A stretch of 64,000 nucleotides of DNA from assembly GCF_964204865.1 (NCBI RefSeq), contig NC_135256.1, forward strand, positions 20,922,703 through 20,986,702, read 5' to 3'. Source of the stretch: Styela clava (Eukaryota; Chordata; Ascidiacea; Stolidobranchia; Styelidae). Within the stretch, counting starts at the first letter, position 1. Every line of letters starts with the position of its first letter. The position numbers were made by a program, and so were the translations under genes. Under the pieces are notes generated by a model that was not told the origin of the DNA, ran no database searches, and saw nothing but the letters and a program-made list of their open reading frames with translations. Shown here one piece after another: positions 1 through 12,751 of this stretch.

Positions 1-108
1 TTTAAAATTGATATCACGTCTGAGATTAGCGATGTTGGGAAGCCAGTTGTAAAAAGTGGATGGACTGACGAAGAATCTCATCAGAGTACATCTCCACTTT
101 GTTCTTAG
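1..108 (+). CDS. Possible 3' coding end of an upstream gene (partial)
   Basis: The first reading frame is open from the first base of the window for 35 codons and stops at a TAG at 106-108. The short peptide is hydrophilic and rich in Ser, Asp, Glu and Lys, as expected for a cytoplasmic or disordered C-terminal tail. AT-rich, stop-dense DNA follows. I do not recognise it. It could be the tail of a plus-strand gene that begins outside the window. A chance open frame of this length is possible, so confidence is low. Confidence 0.35.
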   Translation, partial: FKIDITSEISDVGKPVVKSGWTDEESHQSTSPLCS

Positions 109-1662
109 AATTAAAAACTACACTTATACTTTTGCAAAAAGCAAGACTCCGTCATAATGTTAGGCCGACTAGCGTTCTATCTGCACCTTTTATATCAGAG
201 CTATTGGCATATTACTGTTGAACGAATTCGCTTGCTGAGTGTGTAAATATGACAACGGAAGAAGACATTTTCTTTTATCTTATATGCGGTAAGTATATGT
301 ATTTCTTCAAAAGTCCTCGCTTCTATTAGTTCCCGTAAGTCAATGTAGTCTTATGTAAATATGTTTGTTCCATCAGTCTAGGTTTTAGTTGATACTGTGT
401 ACTTGTTTAAATTGGTGTGCATATGTATTCTTATGATAATGATCACAGAGTACAATAATTCCTGTAAAGACTCCACAATTACTTTTATTGATTCTTACCA
501 GCATTCAGAGCACAACTTGTGTAATTTTCCGAACTTCAAAGTAATAAAAATTAATCATAAAACTAATTATACTGTATAATATTACTAGCCATTGAAAGTG
601 AATAAAACCGACTGCAGCGATGTTAGGTCCAGCTTTTTGAAAAATGTTTTTACGCGAATATATGTATAAGTGTTCATTTAATCTGTTACTTTCAACACAA
701 AGTTGCCTGCTTGCAACGCAAGGGCTTAACTGTTCATTAAGGTTAAAGTCATTTCCTATTTTTTCGCAATTTGATATAACTGCTTCAGAAAATTCCATTA
801 CTCTCGAATGACTGTAAACTTAGAGCATTTTTGTCACAGTTTAATTGGAACGGCGGTCGTCACGAGGACGACCAGAACACTAAATGCAAACATTAAGCTA
901 TCTTAAATACACACCTCGATGAACACCTGCTTTTTCCCAAGATTTATCAAACTTCAGAAACAACAAGAAACTCACCTTAACTAATTTACCTGGTATAAAC
1001 AAAGAACAAGGGACAAAAAATCATTTTGTGACGATGTCGTTCTGATGCCACTCGACGGAAGCGGGCAGATTTTAGCCGCTTTTTTACTTATAAGTTTAAT
1101 GTAATGCGAGGTTTGGGAGTGGTGCAGTATTTATTAGCTTTCAGAATTCATATTCGGGGCTAAAAAGCGCGTCTTCTGGTTTCACTTATTGCATTTTACA
1201 AGTAAGCACAATGGAAGAAAATTATCGATAAGCAATATTTTATGACGTTTTCATCTAACACATGAGACATTGTTCGCAGATGATGCGTATCGTTTCTTTT
1301 CTATCCGGGATACTTTTTCTGAAAAAAAAAAGTTTTTAAAAATTCTATTCCGATGATTGGCAAATGTAGAATACGCATTGATTATTTAGTGGAAACATAT
1401 AGTTTGCCATGTGACTAGCGTATCAAGGATCTCGATGTTATGTCATACCATCCCACACAAAGTGAATATATTACTAAGCACAATGAAACCAGGCAAGCGT
1501 TGTGGATTCTAACATTGATCGGCATTCAAAATATATATCAGGCTTAACTTTAAATGTTCGTGAAAGGTAAATATATATTCTTTTTGTTGTATCCAATAGT
1601 ACCACTCATAAGCGAATGAGTAGAATGTCAAAATCAATCGATAAATATTCGAGTTGCTAACT
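109..1662. other. Intergenic, no gene seen
   Basis: About 1.5 kb upstream of the receptor gene. Only short open frames without splice or family support are present. I see no repeat with clear ends. The promoter of the receptor should lie here, but I cannot point to a convincing core element. Confidence 0.6.
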
Positions 1663-4600
1663 ATGAGTTTTTCCGTCATCATTTTACTTTTGACTTTCTT
1701 GGAGATTTCTTGGGCTACAGACGATCCCCAAAGTGAAGTCGGAAAGTTTGATCGTTCTGACCTGAGTAACTTTTTGCCGCATGGAAATATTTCGCAAAAC
1801 ACAGTTGATCGTTTGAAAGAAAAGCTTGGGATACTGACTACTGATTGGAACATTGGCGAGATAGGAAGAAGTATAAGTTTGCAACCATGTATTAGATATG
1901 ATACTTGCAAAAGCAGATGCTTGGATTATCCAGAAAGAACTGATACCATTGCGGAAACTGAGCAATTCAATTGTTATTGTGATCCCGATTGTATGGTTTT
2001 TGGGTAAGTTTGTTATACGAAATGATCTTCAACTCGGGAAACAGTTTATGCATTCTAAAAATATTTTTTTGTAATGTATAATTTTTTAAGTCTGCTAACA
2101 TTGGCCATATCTGTCTCTTTTCTACGGAAACTTTGATATCAGGAAGTTAGTCAGCAGTTCAGAACGAGCGTGTCAGATGCACACGCCGAATTTGCTAGAT
2201 TTATTCATTGCTTATTGCGACCTTCACATGTCTTTCGATACAAAACACAATCATTTTCCCGTAATTTCGTAAAACACAGAGTCAAATATAAAATTTTCGG
2301 GTATGGCCTTAAAATCTGAGATAATTAATATATATTGCACACCGAACATATCATTAATATGCCATACTCTTTACAGTGATTGTTGCTGGGACTACTACGA
2401 TGAATGTATACCCAACAACATAGGTGGCATTCAAACGCAAGACAATAAACGATCTTCAGGTAAGGTAATTCTACTTTTTCTGCAACCGTCATCATAATAT
2501 ATGAAAACTGTGAGAAATGCGTCGAATGAAGATCTATGTCTGGTGGCCAGTTACCAAACATTTTCAATACCCCGAACGTTGATTGCTTTATATGTTGCTT
2601 GCCATCAAATGTTAAACTGTGAGTATTTTTTCAGTCAAATCTAGGGCGCCTATACACGGTGCAAAACCTGGTGCAAGACCAAATTCTAAAGCTTTTGAAT
2701 GCGTGGTGGTCGATCAGTATTCTAAGGAATATTTCTGGGTGGTAACGCGTTGTGCTTCAACATGGCCCAATGACGATATCAAAACCAGCTGCTTATCGGT
2801 AAGTTTGAATGGAGTAAGCCTAATGTCAGCGGGATTGCGGCTTTCGAAGGTATGGAAACGCTTGTACGCAACAACAAAAATTCTAAAGCCTGCATGTAGT
2901 ACATGTACCAATCTGCACTATTTTACGCATGTAGATCCCAAAGTGAAATATATATGAATAATTCCAGGTATTTGGTATTATATAGGAATGGCTACTGTAT
3001 ATGTAGAATTCAGTCGTTAGTACGGACAAACTTTACTTGCTCTGGTGCGAGGTCTGTTTTCTGACCCCATGAGACCATATTTCAGGTATTTATCTAGAAT
3101 ACTTCAAATTCTTGATGATTCCTCAAATTTTATTAAGCTATCAAATTTTGACTATAGTGGTTTCTATGAAACGCTATCAAAATATTTCCCGTAACAGGAA
3201 AAGTCTGATTTTATAACTCTTCTACCAGTCCAAGGAGACACGGGTTGGACGTATAAAAACGCATTCTGCGCTCTTTGTAATCATGTTGAAAATTTTCTAT
3301 ATTGGCGTGTAGACGCAAGATGTTTTCAGAACGCACCCGAAGAAGTGAGTTCCAGTTTCGATTTATTTTATATATTCAAATTATGTATATACAAACCAAT
3401 TTTCAATTATGTATTATAACACTGCTGGAGGTAATAAATTTTGAAGCTGATTTCACTACACTGTAGAATAGCCACAATTACCATAAAACTGTATTGAATA
3501 TATATATATATATACATCATGTAGAGAAAGGTTGATTTAAAACTTGTTGCTGTTTGAAATTTACACATGTATAAAAATAATAATATATCTTTATATCCCT
3601 ATGCATTGCCAGTGCTGGAAAATACGTATAACTGACATAGTGCCATTACATAACACGAATTGTTTCACCATTCCAAGGTCATCCATTTATGTTTCAATTC
3701 TGATTTCTACAGAAAAACCGGCACCTTGGTAGATGTAGCCTTCAGAACTTTTACTACAAATTTATTTTGACTTTTAACACAGGTTTTAACCGGAAATTCA
3801 GAAATGATATCTTATTATCTACTACATTTTTGCAATATCAGGCTGTTTCAAGACTTGAGTTCTTTTGACGAAACAATTTCAGATTTTCAAGAAGTAAACC
3901 AATCTCAAGGTAAATAACCCAAAAAGTTGGCTTATATTTCAACTATTTCTATTTCGACACTGTCTTTGATGTTTACCTTCATTTTCAAACCAGAAAAAAA
4001 AGATATCAAAACACGTTCGGATGGCTTTGTAAACAAACTTTGTCTGCATAACTCATTTTCCTCTTTTATTACCTAACATTCACATTGTGCCTGCAGTAAG
4101 CACTAATCGTTTTTTGCAATGAGAGCTGTTAACGGCAATGCTTATAAGAATATTCTTAATTTGAAGTAAACATTTTTTTTCGTTAAGATTCGTCTGATAC
4201 TAAACCGCACAACATCGATTTCATCTGGAATTTTCCGGTGAGACGATGCGATAAAAATATGATTAGCAGATGCCCTGATGATTATGAGGATGATTTTATT
4301 AAAATGTTATGTGAGGATTATCAGTCAGTGGTGATTCACAGAGGTGGGTATTGATAATAATGGAATGCACACTGTCATCCAAAATGATATATATATATTT
4401 ATAAATTCCCACTTATAGCTAGCATAAAATATTTTCTTCGTAGATTAATGAAATGATCTTCCATTCCAGCACTATTTTCCATCATTCAGTTTTCAGATCA
4501 GAACACTTGCCATATTATATGCTGTATAGAAGTTTTATTTGTTATATATTTGCATGTTGAAAACTTCATTTCTGCTTCAAGCCTGTCTAAAACGCAACCA

Positions 4601-7600
4601 CCACACCTTCTCGCACCAATCGGGCGCCACTTTAACGTGTACCCATTTCATTGATTGTGCCAATATCTGAAAATGTTTTAACCGAGCAACAAAAGTTATA
4701 ATTATTCTTTCAACTGTATGTTTAGAGTATGTCAACGGAGAAGCAAACCATATGATTTTTAAAAATCCAATTTGTGCTTATTGTCATGGAATAGGAAGAA
4801 TCTATAATGATGTTCAACCGGTCCCATTGCCCAATCCAGCTCCGAAAGTACGAAGACAAGAATATCCCGTCACAATAAACGATCTTGTATGGACTTCCAT
4901 GAAGCAGAATTTGAATGGTTTGTTTTAATTTCATTTTAAAAAAATATAAATTTTATGTTCCTTAGTAGTGAACCATACTGGAGGTCAATTCACTATACTT
5001 AATAAGTGAGGTTAACTACCCGATAGCCGCGTCTCTCAGGAACGCAATAACGAAATTTACGAGACATCTCATGAATACTTGACCCACAGAGTAGGCACAT
5101 TTGAGTAAGCACTTATAGGATCTTCTTTATAGCGAACAAATTGTGTATAATTAATAAAATTAAAGACAATACAAAGAAAATGTTAATTAAAGAAATTCTA
5201 ATTCAATAAAATCGGAGATTCTCATCTTGGGAGATGCCCAACATCGTCTATTCCATTTGTTATGATCCACCAGTAAGAACGTACGGCGCTTCTGGTGAGG
5301 AAAAATGCATGTTAACTAAGATTTATTTCAATTTCTGTAGAAATTGTGACAAAAATCTCCCTGTTGTTTAGTGAATTCCATTTAAGATTTTTGCGATACC
5401 GTTGATGCTTTATTAGCATGTTAACTGTTATCGAAGATTAGATGTTAATCAGATCAGGTTAGGGTTAGGCCATAATTCCAGGTACAAATACTACGGGGAA
5501 TCACTTGGCTAGTCCCCGAACTCGTAATAGAACAAAAATAAGGAAAATTGGAATAAAATTATGGCCTAACCCTAACCTGGTACACATACTACGTTCCGGT
5601 GTCCGCCATCTTGGTTCACATACTTCGGGAGTATCTGACTTAACTTGCTGACCCATATATCACAAATTATTATTATTTAAATAAAATTTTAATTATTAAA
5701 ATGATATATATCACAAAATCATATTTTTTTCAATTTGATTCCAGTATATATTTATTTTATTACAACAGACCCAGAAAAGAAAACTTATCCGGAATTAGAA
5801 TGCCCTGTATGGATGTGGATGACATATTATGATCTGCCATATTGGGTGATATCGGTGGCAAACGAAGCTAAGTCAATGTTGCCAACGTTCAGCAACAGCA
5901 ACCATATGAAAAGCCGCTGGGTAAATATACAAATGACTTTTAAAACTAAATGAACGATGTGTATGTAACACACCGGAACACAAGGTATATAATATACAAC
6001 GTTATTTATATTCTTCTTAAAAGACACCTCCGTCCTTCTCTATGGTGTTACATTTTCGTAAAGACGGAACATGCGAAATAGACTATACGGAGGAAGGCAA
6101 TTCAACCTCAAAATCAATAACTCCCGATACAACTTGTCACCACGGAGAAATCTATGATCCTTTTTATGCATCATGCAGGCCAGTCCTTTGCCAGCCCGAT
6201 CAAACATACCACGACAGCAGGTTAGTCTTGATAGCGCCTCATTTCATTCTTTCCTAGTGTATATCTACATCGTGAAAAACTATCACCTAACAATAACGGA
6301 TGTCCGCATAGCATTTATTTAAGTTCTTGCAGGTTTATGCCATGTCATTCGACAAATGTTGGATTTTCGCCCGGCATGTGTCAAGTTTACACAACGTATT
6401 GAACGTAATACGCTGAAAAACCTTACTTTGTGCTTTCCATTATACATAACGTATTGATTTATACTCAGCTGTTCGCCTACAGTAAAAACCAGTGACAATG
6501 GACATATTCACTCCGGAACAAATGATACCCGGATCCCTCTCATTGCAACCGTGACCTTGACGATCGAAGTTCCAACACAATATATACAAATGAATGATTC
6601 AGAAAACGAGTACAGATACACCCTGACACCAGAGATGACATCTGCTGTTGCGACGTTATACAACGTTAGCATCACCAATGTCACCGTCCAGAACTTCACA
6701 ATTATAAGTAAATATTCTTTATTGATTATTTCCATTTTAATCATTTGAAAACAGTCCAATGGAGGCAATCGAAATTTGAAATGATATAAAACCCAAGAAC
6801 CCTCTGCTTTAGTCGCTGTTTAAATTTGAAAGTTTTAAAATATAGTGCATACGAATTATAAAAAAAATCGATATTTCCCTGAACGCACATCAATTTATAT
6901 ATATATATATATATATCGAAAATTTATTGTATTTAGGCGGCTGTACAGACTCAATAACTATGACAAAGATTTCCATCACGTATCATGACGTTTTTTTAGT
7001 AGGGGGCTAGGGGCCTATGTACTGTGCTATTTTTCAACAAACAAAATAGTTGTCATATTTCAAATTTCGTCCAATTGTATCCTAAGTCCATAATAGATGT
7101 ATATATGAATAAAGTATACGACATTTGGATGTGAAAACGCGCAAACGTTTTAACACGCGTGCTCCATAAATGTCATGCCCCCCTTATTCCAATTGTAGGA
7201 ATCTCCTATTACATAAATACCCTGACCTTCTGTATTAAACCTATTCGAACCCAGAACATAGATACCACTCCATATGTTTACCTTAAGCCCAGAATATTTG
7301 GACAATTGTGACAAGTATGAGATAGGTGGAAGTATAGGCCCCAGTGTAGATTGAGCAGGACAATTGTCTTGAAAACGAAACAAGAGGGATAATTATGGGA
7401 CAAGGGTAAAAATAGATGTATAACGATAAGTGTGGATTAAGTGGAACAAGTGTGTTAAAAAATTTCAAGAAAAACAAGTATGGGACAAGTGGGACTCGAC
7501 ACCGTTTAACCTGAGCTACAATAGCTTATACCAACTTACCTTAGTCAGCATGCAAAATTTATCTCCACCACCTTCTTGTGTTTACGCGTTGCAGCAATTT

Positions 7601-10600
7601 ATTCGAGGCTCTTTGCTTTATATGTATATTTCCATAACATTATTAGGCTCTCCCAGCGATACTACAAATAATATAACTGCGGCATCAGGGAGTGAAAAAT
7701 CAAATGAAGTGAAAACCTACTCAATAGTTTTCACATTTGCGCTTATAGAGCCGGAACAATATACAGATGAAGAAATAATTGAGGTAAATAAAATTTTTGA
7801 ACACTAAGGGCTACTCAAAACCACGAACATAAATATAATAAATTGAACTGTCCAGCTGTAAATTACTTACTGACAAACTTAAATTGCCGTATTTGCTTCT
7901 ATACAATATGCGAAATTCTTTCCTGATCCTAGTTTGGCGGGATAAGACGAGATAAAGATGTTTGTTGATTGATATAACCGAACCTAATGTTCCAAAAACA
8001 TAGAAGAAGCCTGTTTTTTAAATGTTTTATCTTAAAATTTTCAGTTTGCGGAGGAAGTAAACAATCTCGTACAGTTCCAAAGAATGTTACTAGAGTGTGA
8101 TTTGATGATCGTTGTTGTACTGAGTACACCGCTTGTTGGACATCTACCACTAATATGCAGTGAAGGAACTAAAAAAATTCAGTATACGGCCGAGCAATAT
8201 GATATAATACTATGGGAAAACAGAAAAATTGCTTATATAAACAGCACGGACGAATACTATCCGGAATCAGAATATCAGGTATGAAACACAGACATTCTTG
8301 ATTTCAAAACTTCGTTGTAGTATTGCGGGCAAGTACCCTTAAAAGGAAGCAAATAAAATTTTTATTTTCACATTTTAGTTTTTAGACTGGACTGTTAAAA
8401 TCAGTGAAAACGACACAGTGAGAACCTACGTTGATGACTCAAGGATTGTTGTATGCGCAAAAGTAAGAAATATGCTGAATATATTTGAAACGTTTTTGTG
8501 TTGCATACCCAGACATTCAAGAAGAATATCGAAGGAATATCCTAATACATAGTTTCTTCAAAAATTAGCAACGAATATTGCAAGGACTGCGCTTGCGCTA
8601 ATAATCTAAAGCAGTGCTTCTCAAACTTTTTAAGCTGCGCTCCTTTTTTAGAATTTGTCAAGTCTCGCGCCCCCATCTCAAAAATACCTAGCTAACAATA
8701 AGCTGCAAATAACAGATAGCAGGGCGTTTCACTTGAAAACCACGTTGAAAATACGTGGATGGCAAGTAAATATCCAAAATAAAGAAATGTAAATAAATAT
8801 CCAAAATAAGGCGGGCAAGATCAAAGCTAAAAAATATTTTCATTTTTTAATTAGCTTTACGTCCCCTCAAAAAAATGTCTACGCCCACTTGTGGTTTGAG
8901 TACAACTGATCTAAAGTGTCTGAATCATTGCTCTTTTTCTGTTCTGACAAAATCATTGACACAGCGTTTGCCTTGTCCATGTAGATTCAACTAATATTTC
9001 AATATGAAACAATTTCAGATAGAGGATGAGCTGATTCAGGATTGCGGAATTTACATTCCATTAAATCAGTCTGAATATGTGAAGCTAGAAAACGATTCCT
9101 TGTATCTGATCGAACGTAATATCACTATTCCGCCTGAAGAATATATATCATACGAAGATTCTTATGCTGTGTGTGGTGATAAATATTTATCAGGTACGAA
9201 TTCTGAAGTTGTAGACGTGATCGAAGATCGCGGTTGCCACTGACAAAACAATCATAGCATGCTGTTACGTTTATGCGAATTTTTTTATTGATATTACAAA
9301 ACAAAACCAAGTTACTTGACTTAGAAAGGGAACATTTGATTGATGATAATTGCTGAGGGTAATATATACAAGACGAAGATATCTTATAAAAATAAACGCC
9401 GATAGCATGTAAATCAATGTACTGATTCTTAGCTCGCAGGTTTTATTTCTAGTCATATACTCCCACACTGCAAAGTTTATAGAGATAGAAGTGCATCAAC
9501 GTAATCAGAAATTATTATAACTAAATGTGTTAGCATGCGGGTAGTGCGTAGCATGTGAAAAGTTATCAAGATTCAAGATATCTTCGAAATAAAGTTAAAC
9601 GTTAATTCAAATTTTATACAATACATACACTATTGAGTTTCATATGAATAAACAGGTATCAACTCGACAACCGGAGTCGTTACTGAGTCTACAGCACAGT
9701 GGATGAATGTTGCTGTTTGGATAACCTTCGGGTTATCAATGATGTCACTTCTGGCACTTGCCATAACGTTCATTACATATTTGATATTTCGGTAAGAAAT
9801 ATGACAATTTGGGTTTTTATTTTGTATTGCAGTCACCTTATAATATCTACAAAGCCATTATTTTTCGATGAATCCTCTGCATCGCACATGGCGTTAAATA
9901 TTGTTTCATTGGCGAAATATTGAGTACAAATCTTTATGAAGCCATCGCTCACAGTAGTAAATATATTTTTTACTAATTTCAGTTAGGACCCAGAAGCTTA
10001 TTTTGAACAAACGTATCTAAGAATGGAATTTTCCATCCCCTTCTTACCGAATTGCCTAAATAATATTTCATATTCAAAAATGATTCCTTGACTTCGATCG
10101 GAAAATGTTTGGGTTGTTCATCCAATTCCATGGTTGTGGGTGCTGTAAAAAAGCCAAAATAAACAAATAATCGTTATTATTAATAGTCGTCTAGGGTTTG
10201 ATTAGCCCGCTAACATATTGAAAATGATGTTGAGGTAATTAAAGCATCACAGCTGTCCTAAAACCGCATTTCTCTAATTTCGTTTAGCAATTTTAGTAAA
10301 AGAATTTTAATAATAATTAATTATTCTTAAATTAAATTTGTTACTGTTGGAGAAAAGTACGCAAGTCATGTGTACTCAAAAAATGGTAGGACGATTCAAA
10401 AATATTCAACTTGATAATTATTTTAACATGACGCTTATTCATGACTTTAGCTTCTCATATAATTGTATACAGTAATAAACTAAGTCATGGTCAAAAAAAT
10501 TACCGTGGAGTTTGCAAAAAAAGACCGAAATGACAACAACTTATAAAATTACTTTTTAGGGATTTACGTACTGTTGGTGGTTGCTGCATCATGAATTTAG

Positions 10601-12056
10601 CAGTGGCTCAATTTACATCAATTGCTTTGTTTATGTTTGGAGCAAAGTTGACGTCAAATCCAGCAGTATGCACGGCTGTATCGATATTGCTTCATTTTCT
10701 ATTCCTTACAATATTCTTTTGGAATAATGTTATGGCTTTCGATGTTTGGCGAACATTTGGTAAAGGTCAGTTTTCTTTTATTTCAACTTGAAATGTCATT
10801 TCAAAACTGAATTTTAATCATTTTTATTCTGATGTTAAGGTTTGAAAAATGCGCTCAGGAGATCAGTACAAAATAGAACGAATACAACCGGCAATCATTT
10901 TGGTGCAAAAACGACGATTCTTAAATACATGGCATACGCATGGGGGCTTCCTGCATTGTTCGTCGGTGTGACTGTGGCAATTGAATTCTGTGCGGTAAGT
11001 GTATCGGTCGGATACCGTGGAGATGAAAAATATGGCATTTGCTGGATATCGAACTCGACAGCTAACATTGTCGTATTTGGTGTTCCTGTTCTCTGTATTA
11101 TATTTATCAATGCTGTATTCTTCGGATTATCAATTGCTGCGATTCGCAAATCAGCAAAAGCTCCATATCGAAATGTTGGTAAAAATAATCGTTTCCAAAG
11201 AAAACTGGCGTCAGTGAGCGACGAAGTCAGGTGCCGAGATGTGGAGATTGGAGCCAAATGCAACAAGTATAAACGATCCAAGTCAACAACTGATTTCAAT
11301 AGTTCGGCAGACAAATTGCCGAGATCACGCAAAGAAAGTAGCAGTTTATCAAGTGACCACATCAACTGTAAGAAAAATGAAAGCAGAAATTTCAACCCAA
11401 ATCCAAACAACGAGAGTTCAGAACATGGATATAACAGAAGGAATTCCGGAAGACGTGTATCAGTATCTTCGATGCCAAGTCGTTCAAATATTGGTGTTTA
11501 CATAAAAATGTCAACAGTCATGGGATTCACGTGGATAATTGGTTTCGCAGCAGCCTTCACTCAATTGATAATCATATGGGTAGTCTTTGAACTTTCGGTG
11601 CCATTGCAGGGAATTTTCATTTTCTGGGCATTTATTTGCCAAAAAAGAATTCTAACAAAATACAAAAACCTGTTTTCCAAATGCTGTGGAATTCACGACA
11701 ACAAAGCTGTACATGAACAAATGCATCAACATGCAAAACAAGATGCTATTGGACGAGATGCGAGCATGTCTTCGCTGGATGATGTTTTTGAAGAAGTTGA
11801 ATCACCGAAAATAAAATGGCGTGGGCAAGCATCGCATTCATTAAAAATACCACCGCGTCAAAAAACGGCAACCAATAACAACGAGAACGGGGAGGGGGAT
11901 AAAATAACCGTGGATAATGCCAGAGATGAAGCTATTTCAAGCTGTGAAAATCAGAACATTAAGCTTCGGGATCGTGAAATTGTTCAAACAGAGAATGAGT
12001 ATATATACGAGAACAAAGTGTTCATTCTGGACGAATCTCAAGAACAAACCATGTAG
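1663..12056 (+). CDS. Methuselah-like (family B-type) seven-transmembrane receptor with somatomedin-B-like N-terminus, 18 exons
   Basis: Exons: 1663-2003, 2377-2459, 2635-2798, 3198-3344, 3783-3909, 4188-4343, 4726-4917, 5745-5920, 6024-6220, 6333-6395, 6469-6707, 7647-7783, 8045-8278, 8379-8462, 9019-9193, 9656-9791, 10560-10759, 10840-12056. Every junction is GT-AG and in phase, totalling 4,068 nt (1,355 residues). The first ATG at 1663 opens a signal peptide (about residues 1-18). Residues 76-124 form a somatomedin-B-like knot (CYCDPDC, then GDCCWDYYDEC across exons 1 and 2). A Cys-rich ectodomain of roughly 840 residues follows, with many N-glycosylation sequons. I see no GPS/HLTxF cleavage motif. 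The helices are near residues 855-882, 890-912, 922-946, 980-1002, 1025-1052, 1170-1190 and 1193-1216. Helix 3 carries the family-like FFWNNVMAFDVWRTF. The third intracellular loop is very long (about 115 residues, Ser/Arg/Lys-rich) and the tail about 135 residues. It is likely a plasma-membrane receptor; the ligand is unknown. Introns carry repeats (5455-5579, 7290-7500, 8612-8908). Confidence 0.92.
5455..5579. repeat. 125-bp foldback repeat with 23-bp perfect inverted arms
   Basis: The arms at 5455-5477 and 5557-5579 are perfect reverse complements. They begin CAGGTTAGGGTTAGG, which includes two telomere-like TTAGGG-type units. The loop contains a stretch (about 5503-5560) that recurs in reverse orientation at about 51672-51733. 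The element sits in intron 7 of the receptor gene. It is probably a small non-autonomous DNA transposon; I see no clear target duplication. Confidence 0.75.
6895..6917. repeat. (AT)n microsatellite
   Basis: A pure AT dinucleotide run in intron 11 of the receptor gene. Shorter AT runs occur at about 3499-3514, 29246-29258, 33050-33068 and 46498-46510. Confidence 0.8.
7290..7500. repeat. Degenerate GGGACAAGTG-type repeats
   Basis: Repeated variants of gggacaagt, ggacaattg and gggacaagtggga occur through this part of intron 11 of the receptor gene. The motif is the reverse complement of the CCCACTTGTCCC units of the minisatellite at 12838-13081, so both may derive from one satellite family. The copies are diverged and boundaries are approximate. 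Confidence 0.5.
8612..8908. mobile_element. hAT-type MITE (297 bp) with 8-bp target duplication
   Basis: The left end reads CAGTGCTTCTCAAACTTTTT. The right end, read on the minus strand, reads CAGTTGTACTCAAACCAC, giving imperfect terminal inverted repeats of the hAT type. Both ends are flanked by a perfect ATCTAAAG (8604-8611 and 8909-8916). There is no transposase reading frame, so it is non-autonomous. It lies in intron 14 of the receptor gene and does not touch the splice sites. Confidence 0.85.
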
Positions 12057-12751
12057 CCGGCAAGTGATATAGTTAAATCTGCTTTGTCTATAGCAGCATT
12101 ATTAAACTGGTTCAAATTAGATAACTGTACATTACTGCGTGCTTTTAAATGGTGCCGCTTCATGAAATTCAACTGAGAGCTTTTCAAAACTGTATACACG
12201 AACGTGACCTTCGGTCGAGATGGTAAACAGATAAGTTCAGTTTTCGGCTATCCAAGACAGAAAGTGAAACTTTGACATCGAGATTACAAGAAAACTACTA
12301 TCCTGATTTGTCGTACATGGACTCTTCTTATATACTTATCAGTTTGATACATCCCTAAACAAAAATTAAAACAGTGACCGTACATTTGAACCCACGTACA
12401 TTTGAACCCATGTGTATATCCGCGGGTTCAATCTATATGCGGGTGTTAAAACCCTTGGGTCAGGGTTAGTATGGGTTCAAATATCCGCAAAACAAAAACA
12501 AAAAATCCATAGGTGCAATATATGCAGGTGCAATTGTCGTGGGTTCAAACGGGCACCAATCAAAACAATGATTTTCAATTTGATTGATCAAATTCAATCT
12601 TGTTTCGGATGATTTATATGTAAATATATTCAATTTGGGGCCATTATTGTTCATATTGGCACACTTCAATAAACCAATAACGTCGTGTATATTACTGGAA
12701 CATTTACTAATCTAGCGTCATTCAATTTTTTTTATTTGTTATAGGGGAACG
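12057..12751. other. Receptor 3' flank with short TTGAACCCA-type repeats
   Basis: Downstream of the receptor stop codon. A variant polyadenylation signal ATTAAA occurs near 12100 and an AATAAA near 12668. From about 12383 to 12562 the words acatttgaaccca and its near reverse complement gggttcaaa recur several times in both orientations, so part of this stretch is a degenerate repeat. No gene is supported. Confidence 0.5.

Noticed and set aside
1509..1910. 133-codon minus-strand frame across receptor exon 1
   Set aside because: It is the antisense shadow of the real exon, whose splice phases and Cys pattern are consistent with the rest of the receptor gene.
10895..11410. 171-codon minus-strand frame
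   Set aside because: Antisense to the last receptor exon; no independent domain.
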